Assembly (NCBI GenBank): GCA_015039365.1
Contig: WION01000001.1
Location: 558,001 to 622,000, forward strand
Direction of reading: 5' to 3'
Length of the DNA: 64,000 nucleotides
Origin: Amanita rubescens
Taxonomy: Eukaryota > Basidiomycota > Agaricomycetes > Agaricales > Amanitaceae
Positions 22,590 to 34,293 of this stretch are shown piece after piece; position 1 is the first letter of the stretch; each line of letters opens with the position of its first letter. Made by a program: the position numbers and the translations under genes. The notes below the pieces were generated by a model. That model saw nothing but the letters and a program-made list of their open reading frames with translations, was not told the origin of the DNA and made no database searches.

Positions 22590-23248
22590 TTAAAATAACG
22601 ACATCGAGAATGCAATGAGGCCAAGAGCAGACGAAGCGCCAACGAGAGCAAAAGAGTGGCTGTTTGACGAGGCCGCATTAGTGGCAGATGCAGAGCTTCC
22701 TGAGGCAGTTCCTGTTTTGGAAGCGCTGCTAGAGGTGAGTAAAACGGGAAGTAGGGAGGAATTTGAGAGGCATACGAAGTAACAGTGGCCGAGCCACCCG
22801 CTGAGGATGCAGATCCAGCCGTGGATGTAGGGACAGGTGTGGAAGTGAGCGTCACGCCCTATGTCGAAGACGACGGTCAGCGGGGAAAACATACAACATT
22901 TTAGAATAACACGTACGACAGCTTGACACATCTCCTTTGCGATGTTTATTGCGGTGGTAAGATCGCTTCCTGTGCATTTGGCGTAGATGCAGTCAGTAAC
23001 GCTAGTTACAAATGCCTGGTTTTTGCATAAGCATGAAGTGTCAGTCGCTGCGCATCCACCGAGGCTGGCACCAGATATGCAAACGGCGGCGCATGCTGTT
23101 CATGACAAGCAAACGGTGAGATAGAGAACGTAGAGAAAAGAACGTTGGATTTACATGGGAGACTCGATTGGCGGGCCTCGAGCATATGTGCGCTAACACC
23201 GGAGGCAACCAGCCCGGAGATTGCAGCTGCAGCGAGAGCGAAACGCAT
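22590..23248 (-). CDS. GPI-anchored CFEM-domain protein
   Basis: Predicted cell-surface protein with a fungal CFEM domain, a family linked to haem or iron uptake, adhesion and cell-wall roles. Four exons (23248-23155, 23095-22917, 22858-22776, 22728-22590) give 495 nt, or 164 residues. The signal peptide starts MRFALAAAAISGLVASGVSA. The mature domain has eight cysteines in CFEM order, visible in PSCAAVCISG, GGCAA, SCLCKNQAF, DCIYAKC and EMCQAV. A Ser/Thr-rich stalk follows. The C-terminus, ALVGASSALGLIAFSMSLF, is a GPI-attachment tail preceded by small residues (NAASSNS). Ligand-contacting residues cannot be judged. A TATA-like box lies about 120 bp upstream. Confidence 0.9.
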
Positions 23249-24097
23249 TGCGATAATTTATTTTAAATAAAGGGAGAGAATCTGGCTTGTCAGTGGGCGG
23301 AAGATTGAAACAATGTGAGTCGAGCGGGATAGCAACGAGGAAGGTTAAGTTCCATTGGATACGGAGTTTATATACCTGTCAATTAGAGCGGGAGCGGCCC
23401 TCCATGGTCTCCATACGAAACAATTTCAAAATTCTCATCAACAGCCGTGGAATCGTGGATGTCCATGATGCCTTGTGACATGATCCTCGCGGACTATTGA
23501 GTCCACACACGATACAACTCCAGATGAATGCTTCCAATTGCGCGCACAAACGCCGCACAGCGCTCCTCGAGTCGGATAAGGTAGAAGAAATATCGGTAAC
23601 GGGATGAACCATACTGGGTACAATGGTGAACAAACACAAATCTATGAATGGCAGTTCTGACCCTGTTACTGCCGTTTGTGTTCCTGCCATTAGCTAATGA
23701 AAAATATAACGTGCGTAGCATGTAAACAACAGCCTGCCAGGACCTTGTACAGCTCGGCAAATCTCACTATCTCCGTTTCATTGGGTAAGACATATGTATA
23801 ATACCCGTTGCTATGTGCTACATGTACAAGTCCACGGACACCACATCGCCACCGGGTCCCACGCATAGCTGCAAATAGTACATTTAAAACCGTGGGTGTC
23901 AGTAAGGCGGCCGATACATGTGTGGACGATGCTATCAATGTACTCATTGAGCCGCCCATCCCAAGAGCGTCTCACCAAATATGGAAACTGAAATAGCTTA
24001 CTAATCAATCCGGTATTTGCCGTCAAGTGGAAAGCCACTGAACCTTAATCTGTTTACCAACACAACAGCGTCGACGCAACCGACACCAGCATCACCT
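23249..24097. other. Intergenic region between CFEM gene and eL31
   Basis: The region holds the promoters of two divergent genes. Several overlapping minus-strand ORFs of 60-100 codons occur at 23379-24038, but none shows a domain or a consistent splice path. Confidence 0.5.
23368..23374 (-). promoter_or_regulatory. TATA-like box of the CFEM gene
   Basis: On the minus strand the sequence reads TATATAA, about 120 bp upstream of the ATG at 23248. Confidence 0.45.
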
Positions 24098-24639
24098 ATG
24101 GCCCCAGCGCAGAAGAAAAAGGTCAAATCCACCTATACACTATCCTAACCGCATGCTTACCATCCAACTCACCCCAATCAGACCGGAGGCAAGACCCGTT
24201 CAGCCCTCCAAGACGTTGTCACTCGGGAATACACCATCCACCTACACAAACGCGTCCACGACCGCTCTTTCAAAAAGCGTGCACCATGGGCCATTAAATC
24301 CATCTTGGAATTCTCACGCAAAGCGATGGGCACTTCGGATGTCCGTCTTGACCCCAAGCTGAACCAGGAAGTATGGGCTCAGGGAATCAAGAGTGTCCCT
24401 CATCGGATGAGGCTCAAGCTCGAACGTGGGTACAAGTTTTCTCATGCGTTCGAGCGAAGGCTTGATAAATTTGTATTGCAGGTAAACGCAACGATGAAGA
24501 GAACGCAAAAGAAAAGTTGTACACGTATGTTTCTCATGTGCCCGTTACATCATTCAAGGTATGCTCGTATTCTATTCCTTTGCTATGCTTTACACCGACA
24601 TTGTTTGGATAGGGTCTGGAAACAGTCGTCGTCGAGTAA
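24098..24639 (+). CDS. RPL31: 60S ribosomal protein eL31
   Basis: Component of the large ribosomal subunit near the tunnel exit. Four exons (24098-24121, 24182-24425, 24482-24558, 24613-24639) total 372 nt, or 123 residues, matching the usual 120-125. Family blocks are [48 protein letters not shown] and the end [19 protein letters not shown]. The donor of intron 2 is GTGGGT at 24426, chosen over the neighbouring GTACAA because only it joins ER to KRNDEEN in frame. The tiny first exon (eight codons) is typical of ribosomal protein genes. Confidence 0.95.
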
Positions 24640-24853
24640 AAGGATGTTTAGTACTTGTATTCCCGCATCTTCTCATCAACTACCATGTCACTTCCCGTGC
24701 TGTCTTATGCACATAAGTATATGCACAATGCAGAACACGCCGCATGATACTTGATAAGTATGTTGCGTTGACATTGGACTGCCTCACAACAATCGATTTA
24801 ATGGAAAATCTGAAGATTTTCAAGCAGACACATGTAAATATAGATACAATCGT

Positions 24854-26450
24854 TTAATTGCGCCACGACTCCAGTCCAGCTGAGTAGACGTCCAATCTAG
24901 GCCCATAAGCTTCATAACCCCTCACACCTTCCGTTGCATTATAATCGGGCGGTCCAGGCGTTATCTTGTACGGCGATGAAGCACTTTTCATCACCGAAGT
25001 CATCTGCAGCTGTTGAGCTTCGCCAGATTTGGCAGCAACCTGTGCATCATCGGGCTTGACAACCGTTGCCGAGATTTTCCTCCTTTGCGAGGTAGTAAAC
25101 GACTCGGACTTTTTCGTCTGCTTCTGTTTCTGGAGGAGTCCTCGGGCTTCTTTAACGCTACCCTGTACTCGGCGGCGCTGCGTGCCGGATCCCAAAGCGA
25201 GGTTCACCCGAGAGCTGGTCACACCAGCGTTGGCAATGCTGGCACCGGGATTAGGTCCAATCATGACACCTTCCATTCGAACACCACCAGTTCGTGGCAC
25301 GGCAGAGAGAAGACACGCTTTATGCGTGGGGTCCGTAACTTGGCGGTAGTAGGTGTATACGATGAAGACGCAGAGCGCAGTCGGGAGGAGTGTGCAGAGA
25401 AAAAGAGAGGCAGCCTGGAAACTGGTTTCCCGTGACCATGCGATGAGGCACACTGATGGATGGGATGAGAGATGGCATCATAGGAGCGTGATGTGGGACT
25501 TACGCTTGTAGGCCTTCTTTGGGGAAAGGCGTTTGATGGGCCAAGGTTCTCCTTGCTTGGAGTAAATTAGCACAACGTGTCAACGATAATCGGCTATCTT
25601 ACGAATGTGGATCGGAGATGTAGCTTTCCTCGTGTAGCAAGCGACGTGCACTCCAAGATGATCTCTTCCTGCAAACTTGATCAGCGACCGCATAGGATTC
25701 AGAAGCGAAAAAACCTACTGCGAAACCGAAGAACATCACAGCGGCGATGACACCCGCGACTGATACGAACAATGCAGACACGAATGTGAGGTAGGTATAT
25801 GCGCGTGCCAGTGAGAGACGACGCTTTCACACGATCAGCCTGGCAGTGACGGCAAAAAAATGTGGTGGTTACCATGAAAACGCAGACAACCCCAAATATC
25901 TCTATCAAGGAAACGACAGCGTAGAGGAGGCAGATGATGAGAGACATTTGCCCAAGTCCCATCGTGGTGATTCACATGGTCGACGATTGCATCTTGGAAT
26001 GCGTTGGACTAGGTGCAGGTTAGATGCGAGCCACATTGTCAGGAAACCAGGCATACCGCGCTGCAGGAAAGAAAGAGTTATATAAGAACTTCGGATACAA
26101 GGACGCGGGTAACTTACGCCAATAAGAAGCGAATCGCATTCAGAAGAGCGACTGCCAAACCGTAAGAATTGAGCAAAGCATTTACTGAACGAAGAACGTG
26201 CCTGCAATGACAGCCTTTCTCCAGTTGGCTCTGTACAGCTTTTGAAAGAATGTTTTCTTTCGCTGCTGGAGAACCATTGGTGACGGCACCGCTGTAGATG
26301 TGTCAACTTCCCGCATACCAAACAGCCAAGGAACTTACACAAACGAAAGTTATCATCTGCGTAAACATCAGCTCAAAACTGCACAGCCAACGAGGGCAGC
26401 AGTGAAGACTTACACTTGAGTTCAAGAGGAGGAGGGCGACGGGCGACCAT
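24854..26450 (-). CDS. Multi-pass membrane protein with long cytosolic tail
   Basis: Predicted integral membrane protein; the function is not recognised. It starts at 26450 with MVARRPPPLELK. Clear hydrophobic segments are SLIICLLYAVVSLIEIFGVV, LFVSVAGVIAAVMFFGFAVG and AASLFLCTLLPTALCVFIVY, with a probable further one near 26125 (VALLNAIRFLLG). The last exon (to 24854) carries a tail of about 150 residues rich in Lys, Arg, Ser and Thr. The exons between 26340 and 25700 could not be joined with certainty; several introns of 45-60 nt and one very short exon are likely. Start motif, layout and tail resemble the divergent neighbour at 26904-28443, so the two are probably paralogues. A four-span, tetraspanin-like topology is possible, but no CCG signature was seen. 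Confidence 0.6.
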
Positions 26451-26903
26451 CTTTTGCAGCTCTTAGTTCACGATCAACGTGATGGTTCCAGACAAGGAGC
26501 ATTTCTGCCGGCCCGTTCCGTTATAAAACCGTCGGCCAAGCCGCAGTCATCGCTTAGCTTAGCGCTCAAACGTGATGACTACCGCCCTTTGATTGATCCA
26601 GTGATGGCAACATGATGCCAGCCTACCAGAGCCTACCCACCATCTCTTGGCGGCGGTCGAAGCCAGAAGTAGCCAGACTCATCTCGGACAGCATAGTGTA
26701 AGTAACTCTCCCTAGGCCCTAGGCTGCCAAAACCTATTGTCAGCGTCAGGATCTGACACCGCTCGCTGTCAATCACGTGATGTGAAATCACGGTCAGCCG
26801 CACTGCCACAGTTACGGGATCACTGAGACGCTGTGCTTTTAGCGATATTGCTTTTTGTCTCTGACCACGACCAACTCACGATTACGACGTATCTCTTAAC
26901 AAT
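26451..26903. promoter_or_regulatory. Shared divergent promoter region of the two membrane-protein genes
   Basis: These 453 bp separate the start codons of two divergently transcribed, similar genes, so they may be co-regulated. GGCCCTAG is seen near 26715 and a palindromic ATCACGTGAT near 26774. CACGTG is an E-box core bound by bHLH factors. Promoter function is inferred from position. Confidence 0.45.
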
Positions 26904-28443
26904 ATGATGGATACTAGACGTCCTCCAGCCCTAGGTGCGTGACCATGCCGATGACACCATTCGTCAAGCTGATGAGGTCAACTGCGCTTCGTCACAGGCA
27001 AGCGAACGCGCGTTGCATGCGCATGTTCTACGAGCGCTAATAAAGATTTTATTTAGGGCCCCCGCCCTCTTATGCGTTTGTCAGAAGGATGTATAGAGCA
27101 AGTCTAAGGCCAGTAGTAGCTTCCAGTAAGTTGGTATTCAGAATTGTTTCAGTGTTGCTGATAAGCGCTTCCCAGCAACGGCCATTGCTGCAATATGGGC
27201 CCTAGCTTCGTATGTTTGGTTTAAATCTTGTCTTCCTCGTATCTAACTTTTCTCGTAGAGCTGTATGTCTTCAATACCCTCTGCTGGTCTATTCATCCAT
27301 TGTTTTGTAGATTGGATACTTTAGGAATTACTCTGTGGACAGAACCCGTGAGTGGCATTAAACTTTGCGTCTATTTATCCCAACGGCTATTCCAGAAAAT
27401 GTTCCGAAACTTGTCCTGTACTCTATCGCGCTGGGCGCGATATACATGGGCGTATTTGCAATCGAGGTGGGGAAGCACCATCTCACAGCTCGCCGATGTG
27501 CCCCACTCACATTTTTTGCAGTTATATGGGTTCCTAAGCAGCCTTGCAGTAGGTGTCTATGCCCTGGTCAACGATCTCGTTTGTTTATCTCTACACCTAG
27601 AACCGGTCATCACTTGTCAAAATCTATGCGTATCTCTCCATCCTATCTGCACTAGCCGTCGCCGCTGCGGGTTTGCTGGATATCATTGTTCATTTTATGT
27701 TGAAGCAGCAGATCATCGGTATATGCTCAGAACTCACGAACGGCGATGAACTTGTATACGTGCGTCGTTGGTTATTCGTAACGTAGAGATGGCGGTTGAC
27801 AAATGACGTAGTATGGATTCTTTGGACCAGTCTACCATACTGTCATCACTCCATCAGAGGCACTGCAGTGTAAGCCCATATCGTATCTTTATCTTATAGA
27901 GATTTGATACCTTGAGACAGACTGTACCGACTCGTGGAACCACGATTCATGGTCCGTCGTTGTCGCTTTCCTATTCACAACCTGTACGTTCAGTTAACCG
28001 TAAATCGTACCCAACTTACCCTCTACCTAGTCCTCGCCATCGTATTCTCCGCCATCGCCTTTGGATACCTGCACCAACTCGTTGATCCAACCAGCCCTAT
28101 CAACTCGTCGCGTGCACCGTCTAATCAGGTTCGATCAGACGAATACCCACCGCACTACAATCCAGCTTATAGCACGACGTACAATGGACCATACGGTGGG
28201 CAGGCATATTACGGTGCCCCAAATACCGCTACGGGCACAGGGAGGTACCCACCGCCACCTGGATCACCGCCTGATGAGAGGGACGATCCGTTCGTTCCGC
28301 CTGAGGATGGCAAACCTCCCAGGTATTCGGGCGGTCCATTGGGATACGATGTAAACGATGATAAGGAGGATCCCTTTAACTTGAGCGTTCCAGAGAGAGA
28401 TGTTACCAGTCGGCCTACACCTGGTGGACGAGAAAGATTTTGA
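26904..28443 (+). CDS. Multi-pass membrane protein with Pro/Tyr-rich tail
   Basis: Probable paralogue of the divergent upstream gene; function not recognised. It starts MMDTRRPPALG (ATG 26904 or 26907), then GPPPSYAFVRRMYRASLRP. Hydrophobic segments are TAIAAIWALAS and following, VLYSIALGAIYMGVFAIEV, FGFLSSLAVGVYALV, a stretch around AYLSILSALAVAAAGLLDII, and SVVVAFLFTTFLALVFSAIAF. An extracytosolic part before the last span includes QYCTDSWNHDSWS. The tail of about 110 residues is rich in Pro, Tyr and Gly (PPHYNPAYSTTYNGPYGG) and ends TPGGRERF. At least eight short exons are needed; exact joins between 27200 and 27950 are uncertain. The tail suggests binding of WW or SH3-type partners, which is inference. 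Confidence 0.6.
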
Positions 28444-28695
28444 GTGGAATACCTGCTATGCGAGTTGATCTATATCATGCTTCTATCTTTTGCTTCATGT
28501 ACTGTATTACCATGTACGTCACGAATCTTTTTGAAATCGCACGGGAGTACACTTGTTGTTTTGACATACACATTAGGAGCATGCGTTCATAATGGTGTGA
28601 TTTGGTGCAGTGCGTATGTAGAAATACGTGGTACGTATAGAGGATAAACCCCGCGAAAAATAAAAAGACAGTGACAGCGTATGAACCAAACGATT

Positions 28696-29157
28696 CTACT
28701 TCCGTGCCGTCGTAGCCTTTTGTTGCTGCTTGATCACCTTCTTGACAATTTTAGCTTCTTCTACGAGGAATGCACGGAGAATCCTGTGTGCGTAGTTGGA
28801 GATGGTGATGAGATAGTAAAAAACCAGCCTTACCTCGATTTGACGCAATCGCCACATCTCGAACCACCATACGCCCTTTGCACCGTTTTCTGACGCTTCG
28901 AGATCCTGGCGTATTGGCGGGGTCTCAGCGCTGGGACCTGGGACACGCCAAATCTCCCCTCAGCAACAAAAGTGGTAGTAGACAAGGAGAAAACGTACGC
29001 CTGGCAGACCGATTCCGCAATCACCACATTTGGGTTGGGAAGCGAGCTTCTTGATGTGGTGGTAGACAAGCTTGCCACCGGGTGTTTTTACAATGCGCCT
29101 GCGGTTTGAGGTAGTGTTGTAAGGCTGGCGTTTGCGGAGGGTGACGCGTTGGGCCAT
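28696..29157 (-). CDS. RPL34: 60S ribosomal protein eL34
   Basis: Large-subunit ribosomal protein. Three exons (29157-28999, 28937-28834, 28783-28696) total 351 nt, or 116 residues, the usual size. Diagnostic blocks are MAQRVTLRKRQPYNTTSNRR, TPGGKLVYHHIKK, the zinc-binding CGDC, YARISKRQKTVQRAYGGS with a second CGDC, and the basic C-terminus. The 5' untranslated region probably contains another intron, because a GT donor-like site follows about 60 bp upstream. The gene converges with the membrane-protein gene that ends at 28443. Confidence 0.95.
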
Positions 29158-29922
29158 TTGACTTTTGTACCAGTGTTAGTGGGAGGATTTTTTTTGCCAT
29201 GGGATTTGGCAAGAACTCACGTAGAGTTACAGTCTAACAGTATCGTGAGTGTTACAAGATAGTAATATGGAGTACGGGTACTCTTACCTTGTTCTTCTTG
29301 ACGATGTCGACGCCGGTGTGCGCGAGTGACTTGCCAGGCGGAGTGTGGCTGATCAGAACTGGGCAGGACTTCGGCTTTGTCCGTAGGTCATGTGATGTTA
29401 GAGTTCCTAAATTAGAACCGATAATGTTGCTCCGAGTCGAAGTCCTTACTATTAGTCAACCCTGCACATCCGTGTTCTTCTCCCGAATGGCAGTGAAGTC
29501 CGAGTCGGTCCTTGTCTTGGATTTCTCCATGGTGAAGCGACACTCCGCTGGCGGTTTCACACTCTCAGCGGAGACATTTCATCTCGGCTCATGTATCTAT
29601 CTCAATGTTTATGAAACATGTAACGAATCGCCTGCTCTGAAGTTCGATTCTCACCACCCTAACAGTTGTTTCATCTCATCAGGACACCCTTGAGTAAGCA
29701 CATATCCGAAATCACGGCCCTGGCGGATTCTTTGGCTTCGCCGCGGTCTTGGAGATATTTACAATGTCGGTGAACTTAAGATAGTATCATCAGCTAACCT
29801 TCCACGCCGCCGGTCCGTGTGGTTACGTTATCTTTCGTTGAACCTGACGTCGCGACAATTCCATAACTTCATGGGGTAGGAAGGACTAGGTCCAAAGGGT
29901 CCAGTTTGCCTTGAGTCCACTA
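29158..29922. other. Intergenic region
   Basis: The part nearest eL34 is likely its leader and promoter. A plus-strand ORF (29289-29693) lacks recognisable features. The stretch 29,880-29,922 resembles the sequence preceding the other O-methyltransferase copies. Confidence 0.45.
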
Positions 29923-31818
29923 ATGAACATGTTCCAACAGGTCCGTCAGTTACTCGATCTTATCACGAAATCAGTCGATACTCTCGAGCAAGTATGCACC
30001 GAAAGCAAGATGGAGATTTCAAGCCTCGACGAGCCTTTCAAACCTATTCATATAGCGTTTTGGGTTAATCCAGTTGTGGCAGAGGCCGCAGCTATTATCA
30101 CCGCCGCTACATCACATCTGGGTGCCATCGTATCGCCACCCCAGGCTACTCTAGACCAAGTCTCTGGTGGAGTAAGTCCTGTTGGCTTACGCAACATTGA
30201 AATTGCTAAAAAGCAATTAAGCATTGGAGATCAGCTGCCCTCCGCGTGTGCCTGGAGGGGAGCATAACGGAAATCCTTCGTGAGGCAGGTCCAGAAGTTG
30301 GTACTCGATAATACAGTCTTTGTATCCCTCGCTCAACCTATCCTACAGGGACTTCACGTCGACCATATCGCTGGTAAGAATGGATTGGATGCCCAAAAGC
30401 TCGGTAAGAAATAGCTCTCTATCTGTGTACAACTATCTAAATAGGACATGTCTCACAAGCACGCTGCCTGAGAATGATGGCTACACATCATATTTATCGC
30501 GAGGTGAAGCCGGATGTCTTCACAAACAACCGAGTTTCGAGTTTGCTCGACACTTTGAAACCGAGCGCCGAAATTATTGCAGAGTATGTCTCATGGTCAA
30601 TTCGAACAGGTCGTTCTGATACCCCCTAAAGCCCATTTCACAAATACGACGATACATTTGGGCCTCCTGCCTCACTAGGCCATGAGTAGGTTGTCGTCTG
30701 GAAATCGATAGAGATGGTTTATTGTTTAATTGTTTAAATCCCAGGCTCGACGATGTGTTTAAAGCTTCTGCATGTCTTTGGGAGACGGCTAGCGATCCAA
30801 AGATGGCCAAATCTGGTGAACCCAACGGAAGCTGCTTTCTGTAAGGCAGTCAGCAATGGAAGGTCATATTGGGATTTCATTGGACAACCTGAGAATGCTT
30901 TCAAACAGCGCAGATTTGACATTGGTATGCGGGGCACTCAATCGTTCGTTGCTGCCGCGTCGATCATAGCTGGTGACTATTATACATAACGACTTTGCCT
31001 GTGCCAGGGCTTACAGATAAATAGGGTATGACTGGAAATCGCTTCCCGCTAACGCGCTGGTAGTTGATGTCGGCGGTGGCGTCGGAACTGCAACTCTGTC
31101 TCGCGAAAGAATTTTTTCATCTGAAGTTTGTTATTCAAGATCGCCCGGCTGTTGTTGACGCCGGCGTTGAGGTGCGTTTGCGATCCCAAGTAAGCCAGTT
31201 GTGACCTACCTCGTTATAGATTTGGAAGAAAGAACTCCCTGGCGCACTGTCGTCTGGCCGAGTCCAGTTCCAAGGTACATACCAGGAACTACTATGTTGG
31301 TCATCATCTAACGCGAGACATAGTGCACGATTTCTTTGATTCCCAACCACAGACGGACGCCTCTATCTTCTTCGTAAAGAACGTGTTGCATGACTGGTCG
31401 GATAAATATAGCTCGAAGATCTTGAAGCGGCTGAGGGACGCGGCCACTTCAAACACGAAACTTGTGGTTCTTGAGACTATCTTACCCTATGCATGCCACG
31501 AAACCGAGGATAGTGGTGATGGTATCAGCAGCGCTGTGCCTGTCAAAGCACCGATTCCTCTACTTGCCAATTGGGGCGCGGTGAACGATCTTGCCTATGG
31601 CATCGATATAAGCGTACGTTTTTCCCCCTTGGTGTCCCTGTAAGGGACTAATCAGGATATGGATACGACAAATGCTGGCTCTTTTGAACGGACAAGAACG
31701 GACAATCCGACAATTTGATCAGCTTTTCAAGGGTGCCGGATGGAAGATCACGGCGCTGTGTTGGCAACGTGGTGTCAACGTCGCGCTCCTTTCCTCCGTC
31801 GAAGCTGTCCCTATTTGA
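29923..31818 (+). pseudogene. Decayed COMT-type O-methyltransferase, copy 3
   Basis: Clear third copy of the O-methyltransferases at 2-6 kb, now on the plus strand and 24 kb away. The start MNMFQQVRQLLDLI, the SAM motif VVDVGGGVGTATLS, NVLHDWSDKYSSKIL and the end SSVEAVPI are all present. Compared with the two intact copies it has an extra base near 30825 (AACGGAAG in place of ACGGAAG), which brings in a stop. Two bases are missing near 31106 in the LSLAKEF codons. The donor of intron 5 is lost near 30985 (ACATAA where the others have GTAATG or GTACAT). The last acceptor is also lost near 31673 (ACAA in place of ATAG). Any one of these would truncate the enzyme, so it is called a pseudogene. 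The coordinates span the recognisable remains. Confidence 0.85.
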
Positions 31819-32123
31819 TTGCAATTGGAGCCTGAGGCAGTATGTGAAACCAAGCGAATGGGCCCTTTTTTTCTATCGTAGCCCCTTCTGTCTCGGAAAG
31901 GTTCGGTATACAGTTCCGACTATAGAGTAGTAAGATCCGTAGAAGTCCTTGTGACCAAAAAAATTGCTCGAAAATATGCGCATCCATCTCCGAGTCTATC
32001 ACATGAACTGTACAGGCCGACCTCTATTCGAGATTTCTAATGTACCCCAAAAATTATTCCTGATACGGAGGTCCACAACGCCCACTGGACTATTCCGAGT
32101 CCTAGTCACGCGCGTCACACTGG

Positions 32124-33149
32124 ATGGCATTGGCAAGCAGCAGCGATGACGGACTGCCATTCTCACAGTACACGTCCGCCTCCGCGGTGCACACGACACT
32201 CCTCGCATTCGTCGCACTATTTTTACCGAGAACCGCGATTCTATGGGAACCAACTAAACAAACCTCAACGGACAAACCTCAACATGAGTTTCTGGACGCG
32301 TTGACGGCTAGCCCGGTTTCGACCGTCGCGTGGATGTGTCTAGGCGTCGCGGTTATTCAGGTGTGGTGGGGTGGCTGGGTGAGAAAGTGGTACATCGCGA
32401 GTCTATTGCAGAGCAACGATAGCACTAGTGACAGCGCTAGTGAGCGAGAAGGAGACCAGCGAATGAGAAGAGTCAAGTTGCAGCAACAGAGGTTCAAGGT
32501 GATTTCCTTTCTGTGGATGAAATGAGAGTATTGACTGAAAGTTTAGCGTTTGAAAGAGGCGTGTCTGGCGACGTTGGCCGCGTCCGTAGCGTTTCATGTT
32601 ATCCTCGTCATTCTCGGCACTCCTCTGACAAACTGCTCGACCCCGTTTCTCACCGGGCCACACTGTCCTTCTGACAACCTGCACGTTAGGACGTACCTCC
32701 TCGCGCTGCTTCTCTCCCTGCTCACAGTGCCCGCTGCCGCGTATACTATCGGTATTCCGGGATTTGTGAAAGGCGACGCTCAGACAGTGGTGCTCAAATT
32801 TTTATGGATAAGGCTCTTTGGGGAACTATCGTAAGTTGCTTCTTATTCTTTTCTCTCTTAGCCTCACGAGACTGGCAGAACCCGCAACTCGCTCGAACGT
32901 ATGTTAGTGTACCCAGCGATCGGCACACTGGTGGGGAGCTGGGTTGGCGCAATACCGATTGCCCTGGACTGGGATAGGCCATGGCAAGCGTGGCCTTTGA
33001 CGCCTGCTTACGGTGCGGTGGTTGGGTACATCGTGGCGACTTTAGCGGCGTTTACGGCTACTGCTATCAACTTATTGGCGAACGCTCATATAAGCGCGCA
33101 AGCTGTTCCCGAGGCGAAGCGGTCAAAGAAGAAATTGAAATCTACTTGA
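32124..33149 (+). CDS. GPI11: GPI biosynthesis protein PIG-F / Gpi11
   Basis: Membrane partner of the ethanolamine-phosphate transferases that complete the GPI anchor in the ER. Three exons (32124-32498, 32547-32830, 32879-33149) give 930 nt, or 309 residues. Several membrane spans are visible ([53 protein letters not shown]). The C-terminal signature, [18 protein letters not shown] followed by [14 protein letters not shown], is diagnostic for PIG-F. An acidic/Ser stretch lies near residue 105. It ends in a basic tail. The gene converges with the phosphatase at 33190, only 40 bp away. The window also encodes a likely GPI-anchored client, the CFEM protein. Confidence 0.9.
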
Positions 33150-33189
33150 TTTTTTATTTCTATCTCATGGATTGGAGTTTATTGGACTT

Positions 33190-34293
33190 CTATGCTCCTC
33201 CCTTCAGAGTACGAAGGTCGCCCAGCGACTGTATCACGTAGTCGGGTATGATTTTCGAGGCGTTTGGCCCCGAGATATCAGCCTCAGTGGCTATACCTAT
33301 GCAGACAATAAATAACCTTAAGAGAGTATACATCAGCCTACCCACCGGTTAAAACAAGTAAAGTGGACAATCCGCCTTGCTGGCCGAAAAGGATGTCAGT
33401 ATTCAACCTATCTCCAACCATAATCGTCCGCTTAGGGTCATAATCGATTCTGTCAACGATATTAGAATACCATCGAGACGAGGATAACAACACCTGCTTG
33501 GTTTTGATACAATCCAGCATAATAGTAGACGGTTTACCAGCGCATACCGGCTCCCTCCCAGATGCGAACCTCAACGGAGCACTTATAGCTCCCGCACCAG
33601 GTAATAATCCGTGCTCACTTGGGAATGTACTATCTTCATTCGTCGCGACAAATGCACATCCTTTCAGCAGGTACTGCAGCGCTTTCGAGAGCTTTGTATA
33701 ATTTACATTTTTGTCCAATCCGCACACGACGGCGCCCACGTCCGGGTCTGGCACAAAATCAACCAGCGAAAATGGGCCAATGACGTTGTCCTTTGGATCA
33801 GTGCCCCCAATGAAGCTGATACCTTCTTCCACAAGTTCTTCCTCGAGGCCGTGCGTCCCTATGACGTAGACCTTTTGCGATTTGGGGAGTCGCAGGACGG
33901 AAGAAATGTATAAAGCTGCGGCGTAGGCTGACCCATAGATCTCGTCCTGGATTGCGATCGTGATGATTTGCCTTGGTATTCCCACAGACGATGAGTACTC
34001 ACAACATGAACGGGTATCCCTAGTTTGTCGAATGTTTCCTTGTACGTTTTCCGAGATTTGGTAGCATTGTTAGTGACGAAAATGATCTTCTTTTCTTCCG
34101 ATATCACAAACGGAAATTAGGATCGATAAAAAGTGAATGAGCTGTGTGACGTACTACGCTCGCGTAGAAACTCCAAGGTATCAATGACGCCGTCAATGAT
34201 ATGATCTCCCCGCCATATGACACCGTCGCAGTCGAACAACCATGTGTCGTACTTGTCAACGAGAGCGGCGTACTCGTGGGGACGTATAAACAT
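33190..34293 (-). CDS. PHO13: HAD phosphatase, 4-nitrophenylphosphatase / phosphoglycolate phosphatase (Pho13)
   Basis: HAD-superfamily phosphatase of the Pho13/PGP group, which removes toxic side products such as 2-phosphoglycolate and erroneous sugar phosphates. Four exons (34293-34155, 34094-34003, 33946-33346, 33296-33190) give 939 nt, or 312 residues, as expected. Motif I is FDCDGVIWRG with the nucleophile and acid/base aspartates. Motif II is FVTNNATKSRKTY. The C2-type cap holds FVPDPDVGAVVCGLDKN, the motif III lysine lies in VCAGKPS, and motif IV is MVGDRLNTDILFG. The last donor was read as GTGGGT, giving LTGIATEADI in frame. The protein starts MFIRPHEYAALVDKYDTW. Confidence 0.93.

Noticed and set aside
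25905..26342. 145-codon single-exon reading of the membrane-protein locus
   Set aside because: It reads through clear GT-AG introns and out of frame with the hydrophobic segments that define the gene.
29600..29690. GAAGTTCGATTCTCACC as a possible tRNA B box
   Set aside because: No anticodon arm or 7-bp acceptor pairing at the right distance.
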